A stretch of DNA of 64,000 nt, taken from Nymphaea colorata (lineage: Eukaryota; Streptophyta; Magnoliopsida; Nymphaeales; Nymphaeaceae). Below are positions 1 to 12,652 of the stretch, piece after piece (position 1 is the first letter of the stretch; the number at the start of each line of letters is the position of its first letter). The DNA lies in contig NC_045149.1 of NCBI RefSeq assembly GCF_008831285.2, positions 20,475,035 through 20,539,034 on the forward strand, given 5' to 3'. A model generated the notes under the pieces. The model made no database searches. It was not told the DNA's origin and saw nothing but the letters and a program-made list of their open reading frames with translations. The position numbers were made by a program, and so were the translations under genes.

Positions 1-700
1 TATCTTTTATCATCATTCACTTTGTAATCAGTTTGGTTATATTTACGTATTTTGATGCCACTCAAAAAAACACTCTAGGCTCTTCTATGGGCGATTGCAA
101 ATTGGGTTTTTGACATATTTATAAGCAAAACCCAGTTCGTGAAAATTAAAAAATAAATAAATATTTAATTAATTCATACAACAATTCACAAACTATAAAT
201 GAAAAACAATAAATTATACTAGTTGAACACCGTTGGCCTTCAATTTTTTTTAAAAAAAACATTGATTTGACAAAATCCCATTTTTGAAATAGATTTCTTT
301 GAAGTTTCACACGCGTGTAGCATGGGGAGCCAGGGTTTCACGCCCTTTCCTCCCTATTATCCCGGAACATATGACCTGTTCTGGCTTTCATCCAAAAGTG
401 TGACAGAAACTCATAAATTTATTTAGTTGAAATTTTCCATCAAAGGTAGCACTTCCATGATAAGTCCATCTGCACATTTCAATTTTATTGAAAAAAATGC
501 ACATATATGAGTTTCAAAAGGCTGCATATTTACTTTTAAATGAACCAAGTTAGCAGTTGTCAACAAAAGCATCCATAAAATATATGAAGTGAGAAAACAC
601 ATCAATCATTGTTCATCGTCTATCGAGTCAAACAAGACAAAATAAAAAGCCTGTCGAAATATCACTCGACCAATGCCTTAAGTTTCAAAATAAAAATTTG
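1..700. other. Intergenic, no gene seen
   Basis: AT-rich sequence with no credible coding frame. Short open frames here lack family similarity and splice context. Nothing else is recognised before the palindrome that begins near 701. Confidence 0.6.
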
Positions 701-1011
701 TTTCTCATATTGCTTAATAGATTAATATTTTTAATTTATCATGCATTTAACAAGCCGTGTATAATTTTTTTTGTTCTTACGGTGCTGCTTGTTTGGCAGC
801 ATAAATACTCTATATAAGTGTTTCATGAATTTGCTCAAAAAAAATAACATATATTGAATATATGTTATTTTTTTTGAGCAAATTCATGAAACACTTATAT
901 AGAGTATTTATGCTGCCAAACAAGCAGCACCGTAAGAACAAAAAAAATTATACACGGCTTGTTAAATGCATGATAAATTAAAAATATTAATCTATTAACT
1001 AATATGAGAAA
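701..1011. repeat. Nearly perfect 311-bp palindrome
   Basis: Two arms of about 155 bp, 701-855 and 857-1011, are reverse complements around a single central base (856). The inner 142 bp of each arm (714-855 and 857-998) match at every base I compared, including three A/T homopolymer runs of equal length. The outer 13 bp contain two mismatches (at 999 and 1000). No coding frame or transposase is seen, and no flanking duplication is obvious. It could be a young foldback/MITE hairpin, an inverted duplication, or an assembly or cloning artefact. An RNA read across it would fold into a very long hairpin. Confidence 0.9.
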
Positions 1012-2780
1012 TATTATATTCAAATCCAAACCCCAAAGCGTTGACATTTAATCGGAATCTAACATCCAATAAAAAAATCGAATTTCAAAACTGGATATTG
1101 CATTAATGGTTCTAAACAGAACATGTCCATGTTAAAGATGCATCTAAATAGAATCAACTAGATCTCAATCAGAACTGGTCGATTTATACATGCGGATGCA
1201 TTGGCCATTACCTGACTACTTAAATTGTGAACTTTCTAATCCAAATCCGAACCAAATGCGTATACCGTTATAGTGGTCCGAACCAAGAGTAACTGTCGGA
1301 TCCATATGGGACATTTATAATTCGAGAAACCAAAATTTTAACAAAATAAGTATTCCGCTTACTACCTTGAACTAACTAGAAGACAAAACGTAAATCACTA
1401 ATCCAAGATGGAACTAGTGATTATCTCAAGATATGGCATCCAACTAACAAGAGAAATGGATTCCACACGAGTCCTAGGTCCATGTTTCATTCAAAATATG
1501 CTTCACTGGTGAAGCAACAATAAAATTTTGGCGGCATTCATGTCTAATCTTGAGTCATGTTCATCAAGCCAATCCACCATGATTATTTTAGATTTTAGAT
1601 TCGTAGATCTAATGCATCATGAATTTACTAGTAAATTAAAACATTTATATTAAAATCTATGGTTTATCGAACTACGACATTTGGAGACAGTTTGACAATA
1701 GTAACTTATTGTTATCGTTTCGTAAAAAAACAATAAAACAAAATTATAGAGGAATTGTGAGATTGTTTTATGAATGTGCCATATTGTTTCATGATGTTAT
1801 TGGTGTCTAAATCTTCATTTTATCTTTTTGCACCGATAAAATAGAAAAAAGAAGATACCATCTAAAATCTATATGTCTCAACTCTTCAGAATCTTAAACC
1901 AAAGCCAGATGGTGGCGAGAAAATGCCTCCTAATGATACACTAGACCAATCCAGAAGGGTCAATAAAGAGATTCCATTTCGAAGCCTAGGTAGAGGGTTT
2001 TGGAACTTTGCTGCAGATAGTAGCTTCTGTCCCACCATAGAGATAATAAAATGTCATTGAACCAAGAGACCTGCGAGATCACGAGGGCTCTACGTTCAAG
2101 GAATCGAGCTTGGACTTTCCCCGTGATTAATTAGTTTATTACACACAAAAGAGAATCCTGGTACGAGCACGAGTGCCATGCTGTGCTGTGTGATACAAAG
2201 AAATGGCAGATGCAGATTCCCTCCTTAGTTTCTTTAATCACCTCTTCCCTGCGGAAGACAAGATCAGTACGTATTTTCCTCCTTACTGTCTTGAAGCTTT
2301 GTCTTGCACTCCACATCACTCTACAGTCTACAGCAACACCCATGAGATATCAGACAAGTGCTTTCATCAGGAGCCAGAACTAGGAAACACGGCATTCAGC
2401 AGCTGATTTGATACCCACCCACCGAAAGCTGATTTCTGAAGACTCCGTGGGTTGGTGCATGGGATTGCTTCTTGTCCTCCGTTCCTCCACGAGAAGCGTG
2501 AAGGGCGAGGTTGGCATGAATGTGATGGTGTCAGAGGGCCTGATGCTGCCATTTCTGCGTATTGTGTACGAAATTACTGTGGGTGCAAAAAGCCAGAGGC
2601 AGAAGACGACAGCAGCAGAGGGAAGAAGGAGTGGGCATTGGTAAGCATAACTGCCATCCGAGAGGACCGTTCCACATCACCCTTCCCCTAAAAGCCGGCT
2701 CTGCTGTTACACGTTCTTGGCCGCTAGCCTTCCTCCCCCTCCTCCTCTCCCTTCTCCTCCCGAAAGGGCAAGCAAGCCTA
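1012..2780. other. Intergenic, probable distal upstream region of arginase gene
   Basis: No convincing gene. The part around 1030-1300 is rich in degenerate words of the GAATCTAA/AATCCGAA type, as is often seen in old plant repeats. From about 2130 the base composition becomes less AT-rich and several short frames overlap on both strands. None resembles a known protein, so they are treated as chance frames in the upstream region of the arginase gene. Confidence 0.4.
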
Positions 2781-2789
2781 CCAATCATA

Positions 2790-2883
2790 GCCAAGATACC
2801 TGCATTCCTTCTTCATTGCGGCCTCTCTCCTCTCTTTTACATGTATTTTCTGCTGCTTTGGGCCTTTGATACATTTCTTTGAG
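2790..2883 (+). other. Candidate 5'UTR exon of the arginase gene (donor at 2883/2884)
   Basis: The coding start at 4492 follows a 3' splice site (CTCCAG ending at 4489) by only two bases, so an upstream non-coding exon is expected. A strong 5' splice site, GAG|GTACGTG, lies at 2883/2884, just downstream of a pyrimidine-rich, less AT-rich stretch typical of a transcript leader. The left edge is arbitrary. A weaker alternative donor is ATGG|GTATGG at 3080/3081. Inference only. Confidence 0.35.
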
Positions 2884-4491
2884 GTACGTGTGCCTCTCTT
2901 TCTCTCTATTTCTGCCAGACGGAGCTCCCTCTGTTTTTCCGAGGGCTTGTCTCATTTTTATGCATATTTTGTTGTGTGTGGTCATAACAGCAAGCTATCG
3001 CTTCTTCAACTGCCCCAGTTAGTGACCAAGAGGAACACATCAAGAGAATTTTTCTATCATCTTCCGCACTAAGAAAATGGGTATGGGGATTTTACTTCCT
3101 TTTTCATTCTGTTTTATCGGCTTTCCTTTTTTTTTCTCTCTTTATAGTTTAACCTTCTAAGGGAACTCTCTCTCTGTCTCTGGCTCGTTTCTTTTCCTCT
3201 GATGGTCTGGAAACTACTATAGCAGATTTCTGGTTCTTTGTGAATGTGGAAACTAATGATTACCATGATTTCTTGGACCTGCCGATCCATGACAAAGTGA
3301 AGGATTTTGTGTCTTTGGAACCGGGAAGGCTTGTTTTGCTTCTAATCTTTTGAATGCGTTGGAACTTCCGACTTTGAGCCCAGGATGATGACATGAATGT
3401 TGAGGTGCACTTGGATGACATTTAGTATGCTATTAGTCCTGTATTCCGCATGCGGGGAGCCAGAAGTTTAAGACCCCGTGTCATCACTTCGTCACATGTT
3501 GTCTTCTTTTATTTTTTCTGATTTGGTTTGATGTTACTTTTTTATGGTAATATGAAGCTGTCATCTTCTTTTATGGTTTATTTTACTCCGAGGAATGAAA
3601 GGCTTCTGATTTCTTTTCTGCAGCTTATGTCTAGAAAGATCCATTCTTTGCTGACTGGGACACTCCCTCTTTTTTTTTTTTTTTTTTTACTTGAAGGGAA
3701 AGGTCTTTTTGACAGCCCTTCGGAGTTTTTTCATATTATAAAGAAAAATCTCTTTAACAGTCCCATGTGGTCTTTTCATGTTGTATTTATTGATTCGTCA
3801 CAATGCTTCAAAGTTTTCTATTACTTGATCAATCGTTCATAATTATACGGATTTTTTTTTAAGATCTCAAGTCTAAAGTAGTTAATTGAATAACAAATTC
3901 CACATAGATGCCTTAAAAGTCTTCAAATATTGAATCGAGTAGGTGCGTCAGCTTTGCTGTAGTCTTTCGATGCTTCCAGGGATTAAATGGGATTCACAAC
4001 TTTGGACCATCAGAATAGTTGAGCTTCAAAGTCTACGCCGAAGGAAATGAAGGAGGTCTGATAAGGGAAAGGAATCGGTTTCATGATTCTTGCATCTCAG
4101 TTCCGAAGAGTGTAGCTTGTTCGCTTGGATAGTTATGAGCACTTGCAAGTTCCAAAGCAGAAACCTTTTACGCTTGATGACACGTGGCATGAATTTGTGG
4201 TCTACAATAGAAATATCTATTTGGCCATGCATCTTGTACCTATGCTAATTCAAGTTAGCAGTATCTATTGGACTTAAACTGCAATAGTTGTAACTTTTTT
4301 TTTGCTTCTGGATCACTGAATGGAACTTGAGATGATAGATTAATTATGTAGTTCATTTTTCTATGATATATAAAGTTGTAAACATCTCAACCGAATATAT
4401 CTTGGTGAACAATTTCTCTCTGTTTTATATTTCGTTTTTGCAAATGTTGACTTTTATCAAAACATACTGAAGCTAATTTGCATCTCCAGCA

Positions 4492-7399
4492 ATGAGGAAT
4501 CTAGGAAAAGTGGGAGTTCAATATATGCAGAAACTTAATGCCTTAAATCATTCTACAAGCATAATAGAGGGACAAAATCGCATCGTAGAGGCTTCCCTTA
4601 CTCTTATTCGTGAGAGAGCACAGCATAAGGTACTTTGCCTCTTCTTCGCCCATTATTTTTTTAAATTAAGCTGAGAATTTTTAATTTGTGACATTTCTTA
4701 CCCAGGATACTAATGATTGGATGATGTTTTTTGTTCCACTGTCTTTTTCACATGAGAGCATAAGGTCTGTTGCTTGTCTAGAATATTCTCTGGTACTCAA
4801 ATTCAAGAGCAATTTCTTGCCTGCTAGAAAATCTGAAAGTTCCACTGTCACCCCTGATGCAATTCTCATAAGAGTCTCATAAGACAACAGACTTGAAATG
4901 AAGTATTAGGTCCGTGCTGTTGTCAATAGTTACCAATAAGTTGCTTGCTAAAATGTTTTAAGGTACTCTGGTCTTTCTTTTCATTCATGAATTAAGTTTT
5001 CCATTGCCTGCACCTGAAGATTACTTTGGTTTTTTGTTTCTTCTTTACTATCTACTGCAAATGCCAAAATTCTCCCAGTATGACATGCGCAAAGCTTTTC
5101 CCTTTCACATTCTTGTGAACCGTATGTTGAGTTTCTCTTGATTCTTTGGAAAGAAATCAGTATGTTGCCATGACTTTTGATAGGTGACAAATTGGTTATT
5201 TTTTGCCTTATCTCAAGAAATAATCCATTCATTGGTATTGATAGTCATATTGCTCGGTCATACAAAATTCAATCCTTCAGTGTTCTTAGTGAAATTATAA
5301 AATGCTGTCATTAACAAATACTTTTGGTTATGTTTGTTGTTAAAATGAAGTAAATCAAAGCTAGTATTGTCTTGTGCAATGACGAAATCTCTCTGTGCCA
5401 AAGAATTGATTTTTGCTGTTCTTTCTCACTAAATGGTTGGTATATATAAAGAAAATTTCTTTAGCAATAGGGAATGAAGGATTATCAATATAATAGAAGC
5501 TCATTAGTTGTAATAGAGAAGAACATTATGCAAACCCCATGGTTGATGATCTACTATTCAACGTGGCCTTCCATTACTGGAGCAACAAATATGTGAATTT
5601 GACATGATAGCTAATGACTTTGGAAACTGCAGGCCTATTACTTGTAGGCACTTGGTAAAAGCCATTAATAGAGTTTGTCTAGTGAAAGAGTGAATCTAGA
5701 AGGGCGATGTATATGTTACATCTAGCATTTTATTGTCTCTTTAGTATATCTAAAACAAAATTCCACTGTCCTGTAGTTTCTGAACTCTTTGTTCCTTTGT
5801 TTCCTGTAGGCAGATATTGTGAAAGCTTTGGGAGGTGCTGTTGCATCATCTTCACTTCTTGGTGTTCCACTTGGGCACAATTCATCCTTCCTTCAAGGCC
5901 CTGCATTTGCACCTCCTCGTATTAGGGAGGCTATTTGGTGTGGTAGCACAAATTCCACTACTGAAACTGGTGAGTTGTAATTAGATTGGTTTTGCTAATA
6001 CTTTACAGTTGCAACCGCTCTTCTTTTGTATTGTTTGAAAAGTTGATCACAGTTTTTTTATATTTTGGTTTAGTTCATGATCAACAATGAAAATATATGG
6101 GTCTTTTGGACTCTTAGAAGGTAAAAAACCCTGCATGCATGTTATAGCTGCATTCCATCCGATATCATGCTATCCTGTGGCAGTTGCCTCATCTCAACTT
6201 AGATAATCAAAGTTAAACAAACCACATCAAACATCGTATTCTATTCCAACACCAAGGGATGTTATTCTACGGTCTACCCATGCTGCCCTATTTTTTGGTT
6301 GATCTTCCCACATTATAGTTTGCTGTAGCCATGATTTTTCAGTGAACTCCTTTAAGGGAAAATCTGGAGAATCTAGTAAACAAACATTTTATGGAATTAT
6401 CTTATATTAAACGAATTTTAGCTACTAAACTAGAACTTTTCGAATAACAAATTACTGATAGTATTGATAATATGTTTTTACTGGAATAATTGGGACGATC
6501 TTCACATAGAAATGCATTATTACTCCATGTTTCATATGTTGTTTAGTGGTGATTTTGCTTTAGCAAAGGCCTCAATTCTCCAGCCTGATTCTGTTAGTAA
6601 CCATGAGTTACTTTTCTTTTATATGTGGACTTATATTCTACATTTCATCCTTGTAATGATATTTTAGGGAAGGACTTGAAAGATTTACGAGTTTTAAATG
6701 ATGTTGGTGATGTTCCTGTCCAAGAAATTCGAGATTGTGGTGTGGATGATGATAGATTGATGAATGTCATAAGTGAATCTGTCAAGATAGTCATGGACGA
6801 AGTAAGTTGCATCAACTGTTCATTATTGTTTATTTTTTGAAGTATGTGTTAAGTGACAGGCTGGAAATTCTGCAACCTAAGCTTTTTTATCCAACTTTTT
6901 CATGTGTCGGTAGTTTATTAGAGAACAAAAAAACCTTCCTTCTGACAAAAAACTGAACATGCATGTCTCTTTATCTCTTACTCTTGAAATTCTATTTTCA
7001 TTATGTATTACATTTTGTTTCGTTCTATTTAAACATATTACAAGTTCTTGCAGGTGATTGTGGTACAAAAGGCATCCCTAAAACTATTAATCTGAGATTC
7101 TGAAGTAAAGATGTTCATACTCAGAGAATATAATGTGACATGAGGAAACGTTTCCTTAAGAACATTATTCTTGGACAACAATAAATCATCTTATATGCCT
7201 AATTTTCTTAGTAGTAGTTAAAAATTGTAAAAAGTCCTTTGTACAAAAATATTTTAATTGCATATCTAGAATCTTGTCCAACAGGCATGTTTCTGCATCT
7301 TTTGTTTTATTTAGGTAATGCTCTGGTTTTTTTTGGTGATTGTTATGTACCTCAAACTGGCAATTGCTCAAAACACAAAAAAAATTCTGGAATGCTAAA

Positions 7400-7451
<52 letters not shown>

Positions 7452-10284
7452 CGCGCGCATTCTGGTTATAAGTTATAACTTATAAGTTTATCATATTTTT
7501 TGGATAAAGCAGCCTGATTAATTTTCAGCTAAACCTCCTCCAGAAAACCTTCTGGTCATATGCATGTCAGCTTTTGAAATAAAGCAGCTTGCTTGATTTT
7601 CATTGGACAGGCCATTGGAATTTGAATAAGCACAGATTTCAAAATTTTTACAATAGAAGCAAAGAATTTGTGATCGCTCTGCAGATGATATAAATTTTCT
7701 CACAAACATTAATTTGGTCTTGGAATTCACCTATTAAAAAACAACAGAACAATGAACTATAATTGATTGGTGTACTTTGAACTGTTTGTGCATGTCTGGA
7801 TGGATTATCAGATTGTAGTGCAATGACCATGGCATAAGATCAATGAATGGTGTAATGAATGAAACAAAATTCATGTAGCCAGTCCATGCGGTTCAGGCTT
7901 GATCATGATGCCTTGGAATAAAAAACTTGTATCTATTTTAATATCTTAAATACTTTATTCTAATAGCCAAGAACTATTGCTATGAACAGCAGGATATTTA
8001 TCTTTCAGGTTCACTACCAAAACAGACGCTCCAAGTTATATGAGAAATGACATAGCCATTGACCTGCAGCCTGAGTGAAACTCATCTTGTCTATCCTTTC
8101 ATATATGGATTTCTCACTCTCTCTACCAGTTCTTGAATCCTAGACCTTTCATTATATTTTTCATATTTGTATTTGATGTGGGCTTTCTTGTCATGGTCTT
8201 TGGATCCATTCAACCATAGAAGCAATGCACCTACAGTCGAGCAAATTTTCTAGAAGTAGTTTTTGGGAGCATGGTTTTATGAATTCCATATATGAAGTCA
8301 GTAGTAGGAATTCAATAAGCTTTCATTTCACTGATAAAGGATTCAAATCAGGTGAACTTTAAGGTAGTACCTTCATAAATCATATGAATAAATTACTGGA
8401 TTGAGTTTCCCTTCACTTCTGGGTTTTCGTAAAGTAACTCCTCTACTAACAACCTTCTGCTTTAGCAAGGGTAGCAGTCTTTCTTTAGATCATGAGACAA
8501 TATCCTGGTTGTTGTCCTGCATTCTTATTTAAGTTTTTGCAGCATTTGGATCCCAAGTCAGTGGAGGAACTTCAGTGACATGTATATCAGAAAAGATGTT
8601 CAATGCCTGCTGTACATATCAATCTTGGGGAAGAATTTAAACTTAAAATATTTGCAATTATCTGTTTCTGTCAATTAAGAAAAGGGGATTTGTTCTGCAT
8701 TTTACTGCTTCTGAAGATGTAATTCTATGTATTTCATGTTGCACATCATTCTCAGATATGAATGTGTTACTGATACTCTTGGTATGACCTGTAGGCTCCG
8801 CTTCGTCCTTTGGTTTTAGGTGGTGATCATTCAATTTCCTTCCCTGTTGTAAGGGGTGTATCTGAGAGGCTCGGAGGACCTGTAGATATTCTTCATTTAG
8901 ATGCTCACCCTGATATTTATCATGCATTTGAAGGAAACAAATACTCTCATGCTTCCCCTTTTGCTAGGATAATGGAAGGTGGATATGCAAGACGGCTCCT
9001 GCAGGTAAGCTTCTCACTTTTTTGTCTTACTTTTTCATATTTATTCAACTCAAATCTCATTTTATGTTTCTGATTGTTTGGCTGTTGTTTCAGCTAGTTG
9101 AATTCCATTTCCTACAAGCATGAATTACTGCATATAAATCATATTTTCTGGTGTATCCATAAGGCCTGTTCAGTAAATTGACTAGAAGGGCCGTCGGAAT
9201 GGTTTCATGCCAAAAGGATAGGAAAAAACTTTTTTATTTTTTCACATGGAACAGAGACACAGAACCAAGAGATGAGATATCATTGTGACATGCAAAATGA
9301 CTCGTTGCCACTTTCTGTTCTTCTTTAAACTCTCTTTCTGGTATCATGAGGTTCCTTTAGGATACGTTCTTGGCACATTGCTAGGGGTGTTTAGTGGATT
9401 AAGTTAATGTTGTTTTGATATTCCTAATGGCATTGTAATTGTATGAAGATGTTTAAGATATTTTACCCAAAAACAAAAAAAGAGTCGATTATGTGCAGCA
9501 AATCCTCTTGGTGGCATCATCACAATGAGGAAAGTACTTTAGCTCATCATTTTTTTTGGAGTTTTAGCCTTTTTCTCTTTGTCCATGCGGTTACGTGGGG
9601 TAGCTAGTTTTCTCTTTATCTATTGTTCATATTTGTCCTCTTTCTTGGACAAATTTTCTGGTCTGTCATGCACGTATGGTACTTCATGCAAATATTTTTT
9701 CAGCCATGTCAGCGTTGAATCACTTTTGACCTAGTCAGTTTTGATCATCTTGGTAAGTTGGTTTATCTTCCTCATCTAATTTCTTATTCCATTTGTGTGT
9801 TATCTTAGGTCGGCATTAGATCAATAACGACTGAGGGACGTGAGCAAGCCAAAAAATTTGGGGTCGAGCAATATGAAATGCGAACATTCTCAAAAGATCG
9901 AGCATATTTGGAGAATCTGGTCTCTCTCTCTCTCTCATGTTCATGATACTTTGCAAGCATTCTGAAAAGTTGATAGTCATGGGAAGCTACATGTCTAAAG
10001 TTTTACACTTGCTCTGTTGGCAGAAACTTGGTGAAGGCGTAAAAGGTGTGTACATTTCATTAGATGTCGACTGCCTGGACCCTGCATTTGCACCTGGAGT
10101 GTCACATCTGGAGCCTGGAGGCCTCTCCTTCAGAGATGTACTCAACATTCTCCATAACCTGCAAGGTGATGTTGTTGCTGCTGACGTTGTGGAATTCAAT
10201 CCGCAGCGTGACACTGTTGATGGAATGACTGCAATGGTTGCTGCTAAGTTGGTCAGAGAACTCTGTGCAAAGATGTCTAAATGA
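4492..10284 (+). CDS. ARGAH: Arginase (arginine amidohydrolase, agmatinase-like plant type), six coding exons
   Basis: Coding exons 4492-4629, 5810-5969, 6668-6801, 8795-9004, 9809-9919 and 10024-10284 give 337 aa; plant arginases are about 340 aa. The enzyme hydrolyses arginine to urea and ornithine with a binuclear Mn centre. The ligands are visible: H156 in GGDHS, D180/H182/D184 in DAHPD, and D265/D267 in SLDVDCLDP. The N-terminus (MRNLGKVGVQYMQKLN) is basic and lacks acids, as expected for a mitochondrial presequence. The start is the first Met after a 3' splice site at 4489, so a 5'UTR intron is likely. Introns are 1180, 698, 1993, 804 and 104 bp. The last intron begins GTCTCTCTC, a weak donor made of a CT repeat. 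Plant arginases group with agmatinases, and some also hydrolyse agmatine. It is convergent with the kinase gene that ends at 13884. The coding sequence looks intact. Confidence 0.95.
7402..7448. repeat. (CT)n microsatellite in arginase intron 3
   Basis: An uninterrupted run of about 23 CT dinucleotides followed by a short GCACGCGCGC stretch. It lies inside the 1993-bp third intron of the arginase gene. Confidence 0.95.
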
Positions 10285-10540
10285 TCCGAATCATCCCCAT
10301 TGAAGTGATCCATAGACCTTGCATTTATAGACTTTTGTGGCTGTTACTAAACAGGGGAATTTCGTGTCACTATGTCTTAAGCAATTTTGTTGTGGGTGTA
10401 TCTATATGTTAGCACTCCCATGCATAAGAATTTGGCAATAACTTGTAATTTGCAAGTTAGGACTTAGGACCGCATACTTATAGACGATATAATTTAGAAA
10501 TGTTGAAATAATCATTCTAGTTTCAACTGCCTGTTGGTGT
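10285..10540 (+). other. Arginase 3' untranslated region (approximate)
   Basis: AT-rich sequence directly after the arginase stop codon at 10282-10284. The true polyadenylation site cannot be fixed by eye, and no canonical AATAAA is obvious in the first 200 bases. The SINE-like element that follows gives an upper bound. Confidence 0.35.
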
Positions 10541-10640
10541 CCCAAGGGGTGTAACACAGTTAGTCGGCTTGAGCATTGTGCTGGGTCCTCGGTTTGATTT
10601 CCCTATGGGCACTGTTTTTTTGGACTGCAAATAGTGGAAT
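10541..10640 (+). mobile_element. tRNA-derived SINE-like element, copy 1
   Basis: Contains a pol III A-box-like word (TAACACAGTTAG near 10552) and, about 40 bp later, a B-box-like word (GGTTTGATTTCC, two C-to-T changes from the tRNA consensus). It then has a T run and the word GGACTGCAAATAGTGG. Nearly the same order of words (B box, T-rich spacer, GGGCTGCAAATAGTGG) is found on the minus strand at 41308-41396, which supports a dispersed family. The 5' and 3' ends and any target duplication are not resolved. Confidence 0.5.
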
Positions 10641-12652
10641 GTGTGATACTTTAATTGAATAGTACAATAGTACAGTATATGGTATAACCCCTTAGGTCCT
10701 AAAGCAGCTCTACGGTGGGAGAAGGAGGATAGTAGGAGGTCGTTTGTATCATGAAATTTGTTTTATTTGTGATGAAGTTTGAATTTTTTGTTTGTTATTA
10801 TTGAAACTTTGGAAATCTCCAACGGCTTATTTTAGGGTTGGAAATGAAACTGTTAGAGGCTGGTTATTATTCAGCAAATTAGGAGCTCAAAGTCCATGGT
10901 TTACTATTTGGCAAATTAAGATCTCAAGCCTGGTGTGAGAGTAGACTAGTTACTTGAAATGTCATGAAACGTCCGGATAATGTTCTTTAACGTGTCTAAG
11001 ATTTGTCTTTCATTCTCTTTTGTGAGGAAAAAAAAACGTTATTGTGTCAACTCCTATGAAGACTTTCGATGTGTCAAAAAGCTCTGAAGTGGATTTTGCA
11101 TTTTTGTGTTGTAGGAAGAGTGCGTTAGAACTAAGCTTGGGCATAGAGCTGCCAGACCCAGCCCGATAAGAAGTCGAACTTGAACTAAGCCAAAGCCTGT
11201 GACTGCAGCTCCAGCTCAACCATTGCTTGGTTAAAATAAAAAATATATATGTATTTAATGTGAAATAATATATAAATATAACTAATTGTAATAAAATATA
11301 TAATTATATATAATAAAATAATAATATTCAAATTAACTTATTTGGCCCAGGGGCCCGAGCCAAGATCCAAGTCGAGCTGGGTAGCGGGTACTTGTCCGAT
11401 ACTCAGCTGGATGCCCATTCTTAATTGACAGCAACCACACCAGTCCTTTTCTTTTTATAAGGTACAGCACCTAGTTGCTGCCTACAACCTCTTGGGGTTG
11501 GTGCCTGATTAAGAAACTGTTTCTCAACTAGAATATATGATTAACTGCCTAATTATATGATAAAAACTTAAGCATGCTCATTAGAAAATTTTGAAAATTT
11601 AGCGGTGCTTTTGAAACACATGGAAAGATTTGTTTCTGTTGAAATTTTAAACGATTGACTAGAGTTTGAGAGTTGTTCTTGAATTTTTTTTCAAAAATTT
11701 AAGCATGTTGAAGAAAAATATTTAGAAAACTTAAATTCGTCTTTGAAATTTTTGAAAGCTTACGCATGCCTTTGACCGTATTTAATAACTCAATGGATAT
11801 CATACTGTGGCTGCTTCATGACCTAAACTAGCTTTTATAAATGAATATATTAATATGAAATTCATGCAAGCTGTTAACGTTCAAAGTCAATCCTCTTGGG
11901 TCTTTCTATGCAAATTGGTTGACCTTAAACCCCCAAAAAAGTTGATGTTACTGCTAACGTACGGTAGAAGGCCAAAAAAGTTATTGATCACTATGAGAAC
12001 CAAAGCTTTTCAATGACATTTTGGATAACATTTGTTCGGTTTATTCCACATAAAAATGCCAGCATGAATTGAACGCGAAACAACGTCTATCACTTCATTA
12101 AAATTACGTAATCTTTTGCAATATGTTTCTAAAAGATGCCTATGACTTTTCTTTATAAAACAAGCTCAAGTTTTCTACATATTTATAAAAGCATTCTTAT
12201 GAGTAGGTCTTTAGTACTGCTTAACCATGCTAATCGCTTCTCAGTTATGCATGCACCTAGCCGAGAACTTTTTTTTTTTTAACTAGGTGTAAATATAAAT
12301 ACAGTTGTGCTTTCTAAATATCTTAAACATTAGCACTGTTTTTTGTGAATATCTGAAAGGCATGAGCTTGTGCAGGCCATTTGGACCGTAGAAGCCCCAG
12401 GCTTATGCATGACTGGCTTTGCAAAATATATAATCAACTTCAGAAGTCCAAGAAGCAAACAGAAATCCAGATATGAGCTTGCGCATGCCGAACCAAGTAG
12501 TGAAGCTAGAAATTGTTTGCTGCGGAGACTGACCCATCAGCTACATAATAAAATGATTCAACGACACCAATATATAAATAAGTACATAGTAAGGGACACT
12601 AATATATAAATAAATTTTTGAGATCGTTCAAGCAGTTGCATGGCTCCACCAC
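10641..12652. other. Intergenic between convergent genes, repeat-derived
   Basis: No gene is recognised. Around 11130-11410 are degenerate GAGCT/CCGAGCC-rich words flanking an AT-rich core (11230-11330), resembling an old dispersed repeat. Similar GAGCTCG-type words recur at about 35260-35340 and 54900-55130. The rest is AT-rich and unremarkable. Confidence 0.4.

Noticed and set aside
2131-2985. Cluster of overlapping open frames on both strands
   Set aside because: None resembles a protein family, they overlap in several frames, and the region fits an upstream/5'UTR stretch of the arginase gene.
7186-7452. Frames with Arg-Glu or Ser-Leu runs
   Set aside because: They are created by the (CT)n microsatellite in an arginase intron. 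The same applies to 61712-61981.
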